Assembly: GCA_039811865.1 (NCBI GenBank)
Contig: JBDHZK010000115.1
Location: forward strand, 1 to 8,801
Direction of reading: 5' to 3'
Source: JBDHZK01 sp039811865
Lineage (GTDB): Bacteria > Actinomycetota > Actinomycetes > Propionibacteriales > Propionibacteriaceae
Length of the DNA: 8,801 nucleotides
Shown here: positions 1 through 7,705 of the stretch, one piece after another
Layout: each line of letters opens with the position of its first letter
Numbering within the stretch: position 1 is the stretch's first letter
Position numbers and translations under genes: made by a program
The notes under the pieces: model-generated
Seen by the model: the letters and a program-made list of their open reading frames with translations, nothing else
The model's database searches: none
What the model was told of the DNA's origin: nothing

Positions 1-318
1 GCTCTCGGCCCGGGCGCCGACGGAGTCGCGACGCCGCTGTCGCTCGGGCTGGTCGGCACGGTCGGCTTCGACGCCATCACCGTCGCCCTGCTGGGCCGCA
101 GCAAACCGCTGGGGATCGTCTTGGCGGGCCTGCTGTTCGGCGGCCTGCACGCCGGCGGCCTGGCCATGCAGAGCATCGCGCAAACTCCGCTGACGCTGTC
201 GACCGTGCTGCAGGCGCTGATCGTGTTGTTCGTAGCCGCGCCGCAGTTGGTGGCCACGCTCACCCCGTTCCTCAAAGCCCCGAAGAAGAAGCCCGCACTG
301 ATGGGAGGCAAGGCATGA
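1..318 (+). CDS. ABC transporter permease, nucleoside/BmpA-type (YufP-like), C-terminal part
   Basis: This is the last 105 residues of an integral membrane permease whose 5' end lies outside the window; the frame is open from base 1. Visible features are GTVGFDAITVALLGR followed by a hydrophobic helix (GIVLAGLLFGGLHAGG), then a second helix (VLQALIVLFVAAPQLV) and a lysine-rich cytoplasmic tail (KAPKKK). The GFDAIxVALLGR block is typical of the YufP/NupP family, which forms half of the membrane channel in ABC importers for nucleosides. Its stop overlaps the next permease start (ATGA), so the two subunits are translationally coupled, as expected for a heterodimeric channel. The cytidine deaminase two genes on supports nucleosides as substrate, but this is inference. 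Sugar or other BmpA-family substrates remain possible. Confidence 0.88.
   Translation, partial: ALGPGADGVATPLSLGLVGTVGFDAITVALLGRSKPLGIVLAGLLFGGLHAGGLAMQSIAQTPLTLSTVLQALIVLFVAAPQLVATLTPFLKAPKKKPALMGGKA
303..308 (+). promoter_or_regulatory. Ribosome binding site for the second permease
   Basis: GGGAGG lies inside the end of the upstream permease gene, 6 bases before the ATG at 315. It supports that start and shows that the second permease can be initiated independently as well as by coupling through the ATGA overlap. Confidence 0.7.
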
Positions 319-1616
319 GCGCCGCCACCACCACCCCCATCACCGACGACATCGCCCCGATCGAGCACGTCCACGTCGAATCCACGGACGCCCGGCGCGC
401 CCGGCTCTCGACTGGTGCGCTGCTTGTCGCGGTGGGCCTGCTGCTGGGAGGGTTGTCGCTTTCGGCGACCGGGCCGGCCAACTTCGCCTTGTCCAACGCC
501 TTCGATCAAATGAAGTTGCCGACGATCGTCTTGCCGGGCGCACCGACCGTGATCACCTGCGCCATCTTGTGCGCGTTGGCCGGCGCCGGGATGCTGTCCG
601 GACGCCTGCGCGCCAAGCAGCCCGTCCTGGCGGGCACGATCGCCGGCGTGGCGTTCATTCTGGGTTTCCTGGCCTGGGCGGCGGCGGGCAGCTCGCTGCC
701 GTTCCCGGTCAGCCAACAGCTTTCCGGCACGGTCGCGACGGCTACGCCGCTGATCCTGGGCGCCCTCGCCGGCGTCTTGTGCGAACGATCCGGCGTTGTC
801 AACGTCGCGATCGAGGGCCAGTTCCTGACCGCCGCGTTCACCGCCGCCGTGGTCGGTTCGGTGACCAAGTCGATCCCGGCGGCGCTGTTCGCAGCCGTCG
901 TGGCCAGCGTCGCCACGGCCGCGCTGCTCGCGTTGTTCAGCATCAAGTACCTGGTCGACCAGGTCGTCCTCGGCGTCGTGATCAATCTGCTGGCCTCCGG
1001 CCTGACCGGATTCTTCTTCGACCAGTTGGTGCAGCCCAACTCGGCGCAACTGAACAGCGCGCCGATCATGCCGACGATCCCGATCCCGGGGCTGGCTTCG
1101 ATTCCACTGCTGGGACCGATCCTGTTCAACCAGACGATCCTGGTCTACCTGGCTGTGATCAGCGTCGCGGTGGTCTGGTTCCTGCTGTACCGGACGCGCT
1201 GGGGCCTGCGGGTGCGCTCGGTGGGGGAGCACCCCAAGGCAGCGGACACCGTCGGCATCAACGTCCGCGCGGTCCGCTGGCAGGCCGTCCTGGTCGGCGG
1301 CATCTTCGCCGGGCTCGGCGGAGCGTTCTTCACGGTGGGCTCCACCGGCGCCTTCATCAAGGACATCACGGTCGGGAACGGCTTCATCGCCTTGGCGGCG
1401 TTGATCATGGGCCGCTGGCACCCCGTGCGCGCCGCGGTGATGGCGTTGTTCTTCGGGTTCGTGACGCAGATGGCGTCCCAGTTGCAGACGCTCTCGACGC
1501 CGATGCCGAGTGAGTTCTTGCTGATGCTGCCCTACATCGCGACGATCATCGCGGTCGCCGGCCTGATCGGCCGCACTCGCGCGCCCGCCGCCGACGGCCA
1601 GCCGTACGTGAAATGA
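315..1616 (+). CDS. ABC transporter permease, nucleoside-type (YufQ-like)
   Basis: A 433-residue polytopic membrane protein, the second channel subunit of a nucleoside-type ABC importer. Residues 1-32 are polar and probably cytoplasmic. About ten hydrophobic segments follow, for example near 33-53, 75-95, 104-125, 186-208, 212-235, 275-292, 322-345 and 400-418. Family marks are TPLILGALAGVLCERSGVVN-AIEG (144-168), DQVVLGVVINLLASGLTG (215-232) and the cytoplasmic ATPase-contact loop GLRVRSVGEHPKAADTVGINV (297-317). The conserved core starts near residue 140, so the N-terminal part with about three extra helices is longer than in short Bacillus YufQ-type proteins of roughly 320 residues. The start is fixed by a good GGGAGG site and the ATGA overlap with the preceding permease. 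The stop overlaps cdd in the same way. Substrate is inferred from context. Confidence 0.9.
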   Translation: MSAATTTPITDDIAPIEHVHVESTDARRARLSTGALLVAVGLLLGGLSLSATGPANFALSNAFDQMKLPTIVLPGAPTVITCAILCALAGAGMLSGRLRAKQPVLAGTIAGVAFILGFLAWAAAGSSLPFPVSQQLSGTVATATPLILGALAGVLCERSGVVNVAIEGQFLTAAFTAAVVGSVTKSIPAALFAAVVASVATAALLALFSIKYLVDQVVLGVVINLLASGLTGFFFDQLVQPNSAQLNSAPIMPTIPIPGLASIPLLGPILFNQTILVYLAVISVAVVWFLLYRTRWGLRVRSVGEHPKAADTVGINVRAVRWQAVLVGGIFAGLGGAFFTVGSTGAFIKDITVGNGFIALAALIMGRWHPVRAAVMALFFGFVTQMASQLQTLSTPMPSEFLLMLPYIATIIAVAGLIGRTRAPAADGQPYVK

Positions 1617-2008
1617 GCGACATCGACTGGCCCGCGCTGCGGGCGAAGGCCATCGAGCTCGCCGGCCGCGCCTACGCGCCCTACTCGGGCTATCCGGTGG
1701 GGGCGGCCGCGCTGGTGGACGACGGCCGCATCGTCGCGGGCTGCAACGTCGAGAACGCCTCTTATGGGGTCGTCTTGTGCGCTGAGTGCGGGCTGGTCTC
1801 CGACCTGGTCGGCGGGGGAGGGGGGCGCCTGATCGCCTTCGCGTGCGTGAACGCGCACGGCGAGGCGATCATGCCGTGCGGTCGGTGCCGCCAACTGCTC
1901 ATCGAGCACGGCGGTCCGGGCCTGCTGATCGACTCGGCCGATGGCGTCCTCACGCTGAACGATCTACTACCGCGGGCCTTCGGTCCGGACGACCTCGCCC
2001 GGGTGTAG
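1613..2008 (+). CDS. cdd: Cytidine deaminase
   Basis: A 131-residue zinc enzyme of the small homotetrameric cytidine deaminase class. It hydrolyses cytidine or deoxycytidine to uridine or deoxyuridine plus ammonia in pyrimidine salvage. The substrate-binding NVENASYG lies at 45-52. CAE (56-58) supplies a zinc cysteine and the catalytic glutamate, and PCGRC (88-92) supplies two more zinc cysteines. All expected active-site residues are present and the length is normal for the class. The ATG overlaps the permease stop (ATGA) and has no clear ribosome binding site of its own, so it is probably made by coupling. Position at the end of a nucleoside importer operon fits: imported cytidine is deaminated at once. 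A glycine loop at residues 67-71 is encoded by two adjacent G runs (1814-1818 and 1820-1825). In many actinobacteria a thymidine phosphorylase gene follows; here it does not, as a convergent gene pair comes next. Confidence 0.95.
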   Translation: MSDIDWPALRAKAIELAGRAYAPYSGYPVGAAALVDDGRIVAGCNVENASYGVVLCAECGLVSDLVGGGGGRLIAFACVNAHGEAIMPCGRCRQLLIEHGGPGLLIDSADGVLTLNDLLPRAFGPDDLARV

Positions 2009-2106
2009 CACCCAGGTACGCGGCGGGCGGCTGCAGGCTGGGATTCCCGTCTCGTTGCGCTAAGAGCTCCTCGAAGGGTCCGAGCTGGGGTCAGGGAGCG
2101 GGCGGT

Positions 2107-2415
2107 TCAGTGCTTGTCGACGATGACGGGGAGGATGCCCCAGAATCCGATGGTCTTGCCGAAGCCGGACGCCACGATGTAGGTGATGCCGGTCACCACG
2201 CCGAGCAGGACGAGGGCGAAGATCACATACGCGATCGCCTTACCGACCGGATGCGGCTGGGCGGCCGCGCCGCCCACGGTGCCGCCGTCGTTGGTACCCC
2301 AGGCCAGTGATCGGACGCCCAGCGCGTACAGCGTCGGCAGCCCGGCCCCCAAGATCAGACCGACGCCGAGGACTTTCCAGGCCGCGTCGAGGGCCAGCAA
2401 GAAGGTGTGCCACAT
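2107..2415 (-). CDS. Small two-helix membrane protein downstream of pit
   Basis: A 102-residue protein of unknown function. It has two hydrophobic segments, about residues 13-35 and 58-83, joined by a glycine- and alanine-rich loop (TNDGGTVGGAAA, 41-52), and a short C-terminal tail ending in VDKH. The frame stays open further upstream inside pit, but the start at 2415 is preferred. An AAAGG ribosome binding site lies 9 bases ahead, and this start leaves pit intact, beginning 13 bases after the pit stop. A small transmembrane gene next to a PiT permease is a recurring actinobacterial arrangement; from memory, mycobacterial pitA has a similar neighbour. A role as accessory subunit or regulator of the phosphate permease is inference from position only. 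No catalytic or metal-binding motif is visible. Confidence 0.8.
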   Translation of the reverse strand: MWHTFLLALDAAWKVLGVGLILGAGLPTLYALGVRSLAWGTNDGGTVGGAAAQPHPVGKAIAYVIFALVLLGVVTGITYIVASGFGKTIGFWGILPVIVDKH

Positions 2416-2424
2416 GTGCGTTCG

Positions 2425-2428
2425 CCTT

Positions 2429-2429
<1 letters not shown>
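2425..2429 (-). promoter_or_regulatory. Ribosome binding site of the small membrane protein
   Basis: On the minus strand AAAGG shares its first A with the TGA stop of pit (TGAAAGG) and sits 9 bases before the ATG at 2415. This decides the short start over the longer open frame and suggests that ribosomes ending pit can restart here. Confidence 0.6.
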
Positions 2430-3658
<1,229 letters not shown>

Positions 3659-3664
3659 GGTAGG

Positions 3665-3678
3665 GGTGAAACTTCACC
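3665..3678. repeat. Inverted repeat directly upstream of pit
   Basis: GGTGAA and TTCACC form a perfect 6-base inverted repeat around a 2-base centre. It ends 6 bases from the pit ATG. On the pit mRNA it could fold as a 5-base stem with a 4-base loop that covers AGGTGA, the only ribosome-binding-like sequence near the start; as DNA it could be an operator. Which of these, if either, is not decidable from sequence. Confidence 0.4.
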
Positions 3679-3797
3679 TGGAACGTGTGGGCAATGCGAA
3701 GCTTCGATGGCCGTCTAACGTTGCGAACCCCGACCCGAACATCGTTGCTTGTCAGCACGGACGAGCGCGAATCGGCACCCTTCGAAGTTGTTACGGA

Positions 3798-3814
3798 TTC
3801 GTCTCAAGTTCATC
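3798..3814 (+). repeat. 11-base-period direct repeat (weak Pho-box-like)
   Basis: TTCGTC at 3798-3803 and TTCATC at 3809-3814 are spaced exactly 11 bases apart, the period used by PhoB/PhoP-type response regulators on phosphate genes. The second unit, GTTCATC, is close to the GTTCACC unit described for Streptomyces PHO boxes. It lies about 140 bases upstream of pit and reads on the strand opposite to pit, and two short units can arise by chance, so confidence is low. Confidence 0.2.
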
Positions 3815-3960
3815 CTTAGGCCCTGGCGGATGACACCTTGGGGAGGACGCGATCGACCCCATTTCCGCGCTGCTGCCGCCGTCCCAGCGCTGTTCCTGGC
3901 GTGCGAAGCAGACCCCTGCGGTCCGGTCCTGGCGGCGGAGGACGGCCCCGGGCGCTCCAC

Positions 3961-3974
3961 TAGGGTTGGGTCCA
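3961..3974 (+). promoter_or_regulatory. Leaderless promoter of metG (-10 element)
   Basis: TAGGGT at 3961-3966 matches the actinobacterial TANNNT -10 pattern. It ends 7 bases before the A of the ATG at 3974, so transcription would begin at or next to the start codon and the mRNA would have no leader. No ribosome binding site precedes the ATG, which agrees. No TTGACA-like -35 is visible at the usual distance. This promoter decides the metG start. Confidence 0.6.
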
Positions 3975-5758
3975 TGAGTGCTCCCATCCTGACCGCCGTG
4001 GCTTGGCCTTATGCCAACGGGCCGCGGCACATCGGCCACGTCTCCGGCTTCGGCGTCCCGTCCGACGTCTTCTCCCGCTACCAGCGGATGGCCGGCCGTG
4101 ACGTGTTGATGGTGTCGGGCACCGACGAGCACGGGACGCCGATCTCGGTCCAGGCGGACAAGGAGGGCCTTACCGCCCGCCAACTCGCCGACAAGTACAA
4201 CCGGGTCATCGCCGAGGACATGCGCGGACTGGGGCTGACCTACGACTTGTTCACCAGGACAACCACGCAAAACCATTACCGGGTCACGCAGGACATCTTC
4301 ACCAGCCTTTACAACAACGGATATGTGATCGCGCAGCCGCAGCAGTCGGCGATCAGCCCGTCCACCGGGCGCACCCTCCCGGACCGCTACATCGAAGGCA
4401 CGTGTCCGATCTGCGGCTTCGACGGCGCCCGCGGTGACCAGTGCGACAACTGCGGCAACCAGCTCGACCCGGTCGACCTGATCAGCCCGCGCAGCAAGAT
4501 CAATGGCGAGACGCCGCAGTTCGTGTCCAGCGAGCAGTTCTTCTTGGACCTGCCGGCCTTCGCCAACGCGCTCGGCGCCTGGCTCGAGACCCGCACCGAC
4601 TGGCGTCCGAACGTTCTCAAGTTCAGCGCCAACCTGCTGGGCGATCTGCGTCCGCGAGCGATCACCCGCGACCTGGACTGGGGCGTGCCGATCCCGTTGG
4701 ACGGCTGGCGCGAGCACCCGATGAAGCGGCTCTACGTCTGGTTCGACGCGGTGATCGGCTACCTGTCCGCTTCGGTCGAATGGGCTCGGCGCAGCGGCGA
4801 GCCGGACGCCTGGCGGCGCTGGTGGTGCGACCCGGCCGCGGAGTCGTACTACTTCATGGGCAAGGACAACATCGTCTTCCATTCGGTCATCTGGCCAGCG
4901 ATGCTGCTCGGACACAACGGCCAAGGCGACCGCGGGGGCGAGCCGGGGGCGTTCGGCACCCTGAATCTGCCCACCGAGGTCGTGTCGAGTGAGTACCTGA
5001 CGATGAGCGGGTCGAAGTTCTCGACCTCGCGCAGCAAGGTCATCTACGTCGGTGACTTTCTGCGCGACTTCGGCCCGGACGCGCTGCGCTACTTCATCGC
5101 GGTCGCCGGACCCGAGAACCAGGACACCGACTTCACCTGGGAGGAGTTCGTTCGCCGGACGAACTTCGAGTTGGCCAACGAGTGGGGGAACCTGGTCAAC
5201 CGCACCGTTTCGATGGCGCACAAGAACGTCGGCGCGGTCCCGGCTCCCGTGGCCCCGACGGACGCCGATCGCGAGTTGCTCGCGGCCTCGGGCGCCGCGT
5301 TCGGCACCGTGGGCGAGTTGCTTGGCCGCTGCCGGTTCAAGCAGGCCATCGGCGAGGGGATGCGCGTCGCGGGCCTGGCGAACAAGTACCTCTCGGACCA
5401 GGCTCCGTGGAAGCTGAAGGACGATCCGCAGCGTCGCGACACCGTGTTGCACACCGCGTTGCAGGTGGTCAGCGACGTGAACACGCTGCTGACTCCGTTC
5501 TTGCCGCACGCGGCCCAGAAGGTGCATGAGGCGCTCGGCGGCACGGGTGTCTGGGCCGCCGAGCCCGAACTGGTGCAGGTCAGCGAGGAAGGCGGCCCCG
5601 ACTACCCGGTGATCACGGGCGACTACACCAAGCAGTCGGCCCGGTGGGCGTCCGTCCCGCTGGAGGCCGGGCGTCCGCTGGCCAAGCCCACGCCCCTGTT
5701 CACCAAGCTGGACGAAGCGCTCGGCCAGACCGGTCCGGACTGGGCCGCGATCGAGTAG
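3974..5758 (+). CDS. metG: Methionyl-tRNA synthetase
   Basis: A 594-residue class I aminoacyl-tRNA synthetase that charges tRNA-Met, both initiator and elongator, with methionine in the cytoplasm. The Rossmann catalytic domain begins with AWPYANGPRHIGH; the HIGH signature is at 19-22. The inserted zinc knuckle has the full C-x2-C-x9-C-x2-C pattern (C144, C147, C157, C160). WFDAVIGY at 256-263 and the SYYFMGKDNIVFHSVIWPA stretch (291-309) are typical. The second ATP signature is KFSTS at 348-352 in place of KMSKS, a form common in this subgroup. NEWGNLVNR (402-410) opens the helical anticodon-binding domain. No C-terminal tRNA-binding EMAP-like domain is present. An in-frame extension to 3749 is open but not family-like; the leaderless promoter supports the start at 3974. 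The gene appears to stand alone, convergent with pabBC. Confidence 0.97.
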   Translation: MSAPILTAVAWPYANGPRHIGHVSGFGVPSDVFSRYQRMAGRDVLMVSGTDEHGTPISVQADKEGLTARQLADKYNRVIAEDMRGLGLTYDLFTRTTTQNHYRVTQDIFTSLYNNGYVIAQPQQSAISPSTGRTLPDRYIEGTCPICGFDGARGDQCDNCGNQLDPVDLISPRSKINGETPQFVSSEQFFLDLPAFANALGAWLETRTDWRPNVLKFSANLLGDLRPRAITRDLDWGVPIPLDGWREHPMKRLYVWFDAVIGYLSASVEWARRSGEPDAWRRWWCDPAAESYYFMGKDNIVFHSVIWPAMLLGHNGQGDRGGEPGAFGTLNLPTEVVSSEYLTMSGSKFSTSRSKVIYVGDFLRDFGPDALRYFIAVAGPENQDTDFTWEEFVRRTNFELANEWGNLVNRTVSMAHKNVGAVPAPVAPTDADRELLAASGAAFGTVGELLGRCRFKQAIGEGMRVAGLANKYLSDQAPWKLKDDPQRRDTVLHTALQVVSDVNTLLTPFLPHAAQKVHEALGGTGVWAAEPELVQVSEEGGPDYPVITGDYTKQSARWASVPLEAGRPLAKPTPLFTKLDEALGQTGPDWAAIE

Positions 5759-5773
5759 CGGCGGCCCTCGGGT

Positions 5774-7705
5774 TCATTGCGCCGCGCTGTCTGGCTCGCT
5801 GAGTTCCGCGCGTTCCCAGCCGCGAACGCTGTTGATGCGCCACAGCCGGGACGCGCGGCGAACGTCGGCGACGCTGAGGACGCGCGCGGTGAGTCGTCCG
5901 GACGCCAGTTCGCGCGCTCGTAGCGTCCCGGCGAGCAGGCCACACTCCTGGGGTGGAGTCACCAAGGAGCCGTCCAGTTCGGCGACAAGATTCCCGATCG
6001 TGAACTCGGTGACCTCGCCGCGCTCGTTGACCAGGAGCACATCGTCGCAGCCCGGGTGCCGCGCCCGAGCGCGGTCGTAGACCGTCCGGTGGGTGGTCTT
6101 GTGAAAGAGGAAGACGTCGGCGGAGTCGACCGGCTCGCCGGCGATCCGGATCGTCAGGGCGGCGGTGACCCGGGCTGCGCCAGCCCGGTCGGGGCCCGCG
6201 CACAGCGCCGACCCGGAAGGCGGTTTTTCGCCCGCTCCGGGACCCGAACGGGCCGCTGGTTGGTCGTGTCGTGCGCAAGACCCGCTGGTGGACCCCGGCC
6301 GGACCTCGACCCTGGGATGGCCCGCTGCATCCACCAGCAGCCGCACGATGTGTGGGCCGCTCACCCCGGCGATCGCGGCGCAGATCGCGTCCCGAATGCG
6401 TTCCCGCGGGAACGCCCGGCCGAAATAGTGGGCGGACGCCTCGGCGCGATCCAGGTGCTCCGCAAGGTCGGTGATGTCGGTGCCGTCGGACAACATCGTC
6501 TCCAGCAGATCGAACACCGGGCGTGCGGCGGTGAGGAAAGCGGACTTGACGGCGAGCTCGGCCAGTTCGGCGTCGGGATCGGAGTCCCAGACGATGCCGC
6601 CGCCGACGCCGAAGCGGGCTTGGCCGTCGACGATCTCGATCGTCCTGATCGGGACGCTGAACGTCGCGTCGCCGCCGGGACGCAGCAGGCCGATAGCGCC
6701 GCAGTAGACGCCGCGGGGCGCGTCCTCGAGTTCGGTGATGAGCCGCATCGTGCTCGATTTCGGTGCGCCCGTGACCGAGCCGCACGGAAACAACGCCTCG
6801 AAGATCTCGACCAGCCCGGCGCCCGGGGTCAGTCGGGCCGAGACGGTGCTGGTGAGGGCGTGGAAGGTGGGGTAGGTCTCGACCGCGCAGAGGCCGGAGG
6901 TCGCCACGGTACCGGGACGAGCGATCCGAGACAGGTCGTTGCGCAGCAGGTCGGCGATCATCACGTTCTCGGCCCGCTCCTTGGGGCTGGAGGCAAGGCG
7001 GGCGCGCGCCCGCTCGTCCTCGGTGGGGAAGCGGCCGCGCGCGGCCGTCCCCTTCATTGGGCAGGTGCTGACCAGGTCGCCGTCCAGATCGAAGAACAGT
7101 TCGGGGGACAAGGAGACCAGCTTCCGTTCGCCGGTGTCCAAGAAGGCGGCGTAGGGCGGGCGGTGGGCAGCCAGCAGCTCGGTGTACCAGCCGAGGGCAG
7201 CACGCGGCGCGGGCGCCGTCCGCCGGATCGTGTAGTTCACCTGGTAGGTAACCCCGCGCGCGATCTCCTCGGAGATTCGGGCTAGGTCGGCGCGCACGCG
7301 CTCGGAGCACGGCTCGCTCGTCCAATCGCCTGGCTTGGTCGCCCCCTCGTCCGGCTCCGGGGACTGCGTCCGGACGCCGTGGCGCAGAGCACCGCATTGG
7401 TCCCGGGGCTTGTCGGAGGGCCGTGGCGCGCCCGCCGGCCCCGGCGTCCCCACCGGCGCATCGAAGACCGCGAACCACGCTGCCGGGCCGGCCAGCGGGT
7501 GCGTTTGAAGGACGGGGTCGAAAGCCGGCGCAGCCTCGTAGGCGACGTAGCCGGCGACCCAGGAGCCTCCCCGCGCGGCTGCCTCGGACGCGGCCAGGAC
7601 GTCGCTAACCTCGCCCAGCCCGCGGGCCACGTGCACGGTGGACGGCCGGGCGAACTCCAGCCCGTCGGCGCCGGGGAAGTCGAACCGCAGTCGAACCGAG
7701 TTCAC
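5774..7705 (-). CDS. pabBC: Fused aminodeoxychorismate synthase component I / aminodeoxychorismate lyase (PabB-PabC)
   Basis: A 643-residue bifunctional enzyme for 4-aminobenzoate, the folate precursor. Residues 1-85 are the PabB N-terminal part. The chorismate-binding domain spans about 137-392: SLSPELFF (198-205), CPMKGTAARG (215-224), NVMIADLLRNDL (247-258), FPCGSVTGAPK (306-316) and GVGGGIVWDSDP (366-377). The lysine in PMKGT (K218) is the PabB-type residue; anthranilate synthases have alanine there, so this is PabB and not TrpE. From about 396 on is a class IV PLP domain, the lyase, with LLETML (400-405), FHKTTHRTVYDRA (K536 is the probable PLP lysine) and a VRGWERAEL ending. Two glycine/proline-rich linkers (86-135 and about 472-513) interrupt the domains. 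The start is GTG, overlapping the ligC stop by GTGA. The glutaminase partner PabA is not in the window. Confidence 0.93.
   Translation of the reverse strand: MNSVRLRFDFPGADGLEFARPSTVHVARGLGEVSDVLAASEAAARGGSWVAGYVAYEAAPAFDPVLQTHPLAGPAAWFAVFDAPVGTPGPAGAPRPSDKPRDQCGALRHGVRTQSPEPDEGATKPGDWTSEPCSERVRADLARISEEIARGVTYQVNYTIRRTAPAPRAALGWYTELLAAHRPPYAAFLDTGERKLVSLSPELFFDLDGDLVSTCPMKGTAARGRFPTEDERARARLASSPKERAENVMIADLLRNDLSRIARPGTVATSGLCAVETYPTFHALTSTVSARLTPGAGLVEIFEALFPCGSVTGAPKSSTMRLITELEDAPRGVYCGAIGLLRPGGDATFSVPIRTIEIVDGQARFGVGGGIVWDSDPDAELAELAVKSAFLTAARPVFDLLETMLSDGTDITDLAEHLDRAEASAHYFGRAFPRERIRDAICAAIAGVSGPHIVRLLVDAAGHPRVEVRPGSTSGSCARHDQPAARSGPGAGEKPPSGSALCAGPDRAGAARVTAALTIRIAGEPVDSADVFLFHKTTHRTVYDRARARHPGCDDVLLVNERGEVTEFTIGNLVAELDGSLVTPPQECGLLAGTLRARELASGRLTARVLSVADVRRASRLWRINSVRGWERAELSEPDSAAQ

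Larger units (their letters stand above)
3659..3973. other. Divergent intergenic region between pit and metG
   Basis: This 315-base stretch carries no convincing gene. A frame in phase with metG is open across most of it (from 3749), but its predicted residues are arginine- and alanine-rich with no family resemblance, and metG has a better start at 3974. The pit-proximal part (3659-3790) is visibly less GC-rich and holds three perfect inverted repeats: 3665-3678, CGAAGCTTCG at 3697-3706 and CTTCGAAG at 3780-3787. An 11-base-period direct repeat lies at 3798-3814. The metG-proximal part is GC-rich and ends with the metG -10 element. I see no riboswitch or T-box pattern. I could not place a convincing -35/-10 pair for pit. 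Confidence 0.75.

Noticed and set aside
1814..1825. Two adjacent G runs in cdd as a phase-variation or G-quadruplex site
   Set aside because: Only two tracts, too few for a quadruplex, and the frame is intact. The tracts encode the glycine loop expected in this enzyme.
2065..2086. AGCTC/GAGCT inverted repeat as a terminator between cdd and the pit operon
   Set aside because: Only a 5-base stem with a 12-base loop and no T tract on either strand. This is too weak to call.
3926..3943. GTCCT/AGGAC inverted repeat over the metG -35 region as an operator
   Set aside because: A 5-base stem with an 8-base GC-rich loop is expected by chance in such DNA, and nothing else supports regulation there.
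3749..3973. In-frame N-terminal extension of metG, giving a 669-residue protein
   Set aside because: The extra 75 residues are arginine-, alanine- and proline-rich with no synthetase features. The family N-terminus begins just after the ATG at 3974, and a -10 element sits directly before it.
3830..3973. T-box or SAM-type riboswitch before metG
   Set aside because: No T-box sequence, no specifier stem and no terminator are visible, and a leaderless transcript would leave no room for a leader RNA.
3791..5527. Long open frame of 578 codons antisense to metG
   Set aside because: It is a codon-bias shadow: GC-rich third positions in metG keep the opposite strand free of stops. Its product is rich in Arg, Val, Gly and Asp with no domain.
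5700..7478. Long open frame of 592 codons on the same strand as pabBC in another phase
   Set aside because: Arginine- and proline-rich translation without motifs, fully overlapping a gene whose catalytic motifs are intact. It is an out-of-phase shadow.
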